Under the pieces are notes generated by a model. That model saw only the letters and a program-made list of their open reading frames with translations. It was not told the origin of the DNA and made no database searches. A DNA stretch of 64,000 nucleotides from contig WHVY01000003.1 of assembly GCA_022266195.1 (NCBI GenBank), forward strand, positions 11,284,001-11,348,000, in the 5' to 3' direction. Each line of letters opens with the position of its first letter. Within the stretch, counting starts at the first letter, position 1. The position numbers and the translations under genes are program-made. Source of the stretch: Tetranychus cinnabarinus (lineage: Eukaryota > Arthropoda > Arachnida > Trombidiformes > Tetranychidae). Positions 62,301 through 64,000 of this stretch are shown here, piece by piece.

Positions 62301-64000
62301 AACTTTGAGTTTCATCGTTTGATCCTTCATTATGCCTGGAAGAGAACTTGCGATTGCCTGAGAATTGACAATTATCCTGATTATCATACAGCATTAGAAA
62401 TAAATTATTAGCAGAAATAAATTGGATAAAAAATTGACTGCATTAAGAGCCTTTTGTTTCATTTAAAATTGAATTGTTCAGCAAAATATTCGTCAATTAA
62501 TCGTTTTTTATTATAAGCTTTATTCTGAAAAAAATTCCAATTCCAATGTTCGAATAGATGAAAGCTATAAATTTGTTTCACTGAACCACCCACGGAAATT
62601 CAATAGAAAAGCCGAAGACTTAATTTACCTTCAAAATCGCGTAAATTAATCTTTTAAAGTTAGGCGAAGCTGAAGTAAACTTCAAGCTGTGAAAATTTTA
62701 TTTGCTTTGAATTGGTCAGTTTTTGCTGAAGAAATCTAATTTTTAATATAAAATCCCAAAAAGCTGAAGATTAACTATAAATCCTTGTTACAAATGTATT
62801 CATACGATTTTTAAATTTGTGCTTAGGATAATAAAAATCAATCTCAAATGCTTTCTTCAACTCTTTATGTATTTTAACTTTGCTTACAATTTTTCCTTGT
62901 TTATTCACTTTCTGATAATTTCACTCATTTAGATGACAATTTATTTCAATAAATTATCAATTCATGGATTGAAATGTAACTTCATAATGTGATTTATATT
63001 GCACTTTGGATTGACTCTAAGATGTCAACTCAATAAGATCCGAAATCAAAAGTATTTTCATCTGTTTGATCGAGTCAGGTCTTCTTGTTTTTAAGCCAGA
63101 AGTAGCGACTTGTTTCGTTTATGTTTGATAAAACTCATTTCTGAAAGCTTTCACCATATTATCGCATAAACCAAGTTCTTGAGGCAGAACTTAAATTTTG
63201 AAATTTCGATAAATAAAACCTTATAATGTTGATATAATAACGTTATCCTTATTTAAAGCTCTAATACAACAAAGCACAAAGCTATTGCATTGACCTTTCA
63301 CTCGACCAACAAGATTTACTTGTGTCTATGGAAAGTCTTATAACTCTTCAGGTAACGATTTCCTTGACAATGAGCTTTAAGAAGTTCAAAAGATTTCATG
63401 AATATGAAAATATAAATGTTCTTACAGAATTAATATTTACTTTAAACATTGAAAACAACCATTTCTTTTCCTGTGAAAATCAACAATCAATTCTTCAACT
63501 GCAAGATTATTTTGACCACTATGAAAATGAATTTCCCTCAATGACTAGTTGACCAACTAATGTCTGAAATGTTTCCTCTTGCCTTTCTAATTGATTCGCT
63601 GAATTTTCGCCCATTTGGTCAAAATGAATCTCTGGAAGGACTAGTTGCTAAGCCATTTTTTCATTCAACTTTTAATTTGCAAAATCGATCTTAAAGTTCT
63701 TTCCACGAAATTGTCAACCAACACGTAAAAATGATCAAAACGTTTAGATTGATTATTCAATGATATTCAAGCTGCAATTTGAATGAAACGTCGAATCAAT
63801 ACAATTGAAACATTCAACGCCACATTAACTAATCATTTTAAGGCAAATCAGAAGAATCAGAATTGGAAGACGAGATAATATCTTGAATGTCTTGAGAATC
63901 TAAATTTTAGTTTAAACTGAAAAGTCAATTTGTACCAAATCGAACCAGAATTGAACCAGGAAAGTCTTTGTACCAAGATTATGATGATGGTTGAAATTGT
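56394..64000. other. Region right of MGAT4: no named gene
   Basis: AT-rich sequence with low-complexity T/C tracts (58.9-61.4 kb). Besides the hairpin at 57201-57240, the only coding-like pieces are a possible minus-strand exon (62179-62357) and two adjacent open frames (63265-63740, +). None matches a family I can recognise. A neighbouring gene may extend in from the right edge. Confidence 0.5.
57201..57240. repeat. Perfect 17-bp inverted repeat (hairpin)
   Basis: TAACCTGATACTGATGA is followed by the 6-nt loop TAGATT and the exact reverse complement. It lies 860 bases after the MGAT4 stop. It could be a small RNA hairpin, a cruciform, or the tip of an inverted-repeat element. Confidence 0.9.

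Noticed and set aside
1..64000. CRISPR arrays, operons, prophage or bacterial mobile elements
   Set aside because: No regularly spaced repeats, and all recognised genes are spliced eukaryotic genes.

Overview
This is an AT-rich arthropod nuclear segment: genes have GT-AG introns, signal peptides and AATAAA signals, and there are no operons or ribosome binding sites. The gene set (tachykinin-type GPCR, chymotrypsin-fold protease cluster, SUGCT, UVRAG, MGAT4) and the very AT-rich, compact sequence fit a small arthropod. A mite or other chelicerate is my best guess, but I cannot prove the species.

Layout. The first 75 bases are the end of a Set1/COMPASS histone H3K4 methyltransferase gene (+). 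From 2992 to 25444 (-) lies a five-exon tachykinin/natalisin-type receptor with an 18-kb first intron. Nested in that intron on the opposite strand are three S1A serine protease genes: A is intact, B is intact, and C is frameshifted. B and C lie in 1901-bp copies of one segmental duplication, and copy C is bracketed by a 128-bp direct repeat. A 5' region with LTR-like character (about 26.4-27.0 kb) precedes SUGCT, a four-exon mitochondrial succinyl-CoA:glutarate CoA-transferase gene (+, 27214-28936). UVRAG (-, 29468-30505) converges on SUGCT; its visible product is unusually short. MGAT4, a Golgi N-glycan branching enzyme (+, 32982-56338), diverges from UVRAG and carries a 21.4-kb intron. The 7.7 kb after MGAT4 has no gene I can name.

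Repeats. A foldback-like family is scattered through the window: one 1.2-kb element has 509-bp inverted arms (42719-43937), and partial copies lie near 2.0, 3.6, 4.2 and 53.2 kb. The same reading frame stays open across homologous stretches of most copies. Other structure includes a perfect 17-bp hairpin at 57201-57240 and a pair of hairpins at 36939-37025.

The genes do not form one pathway. The linked features are the nested protease array inside the receptor intron and the convergent or divergent gene pairs. No CRISPR array, rRNA gene or intact tRNA gene was seen.
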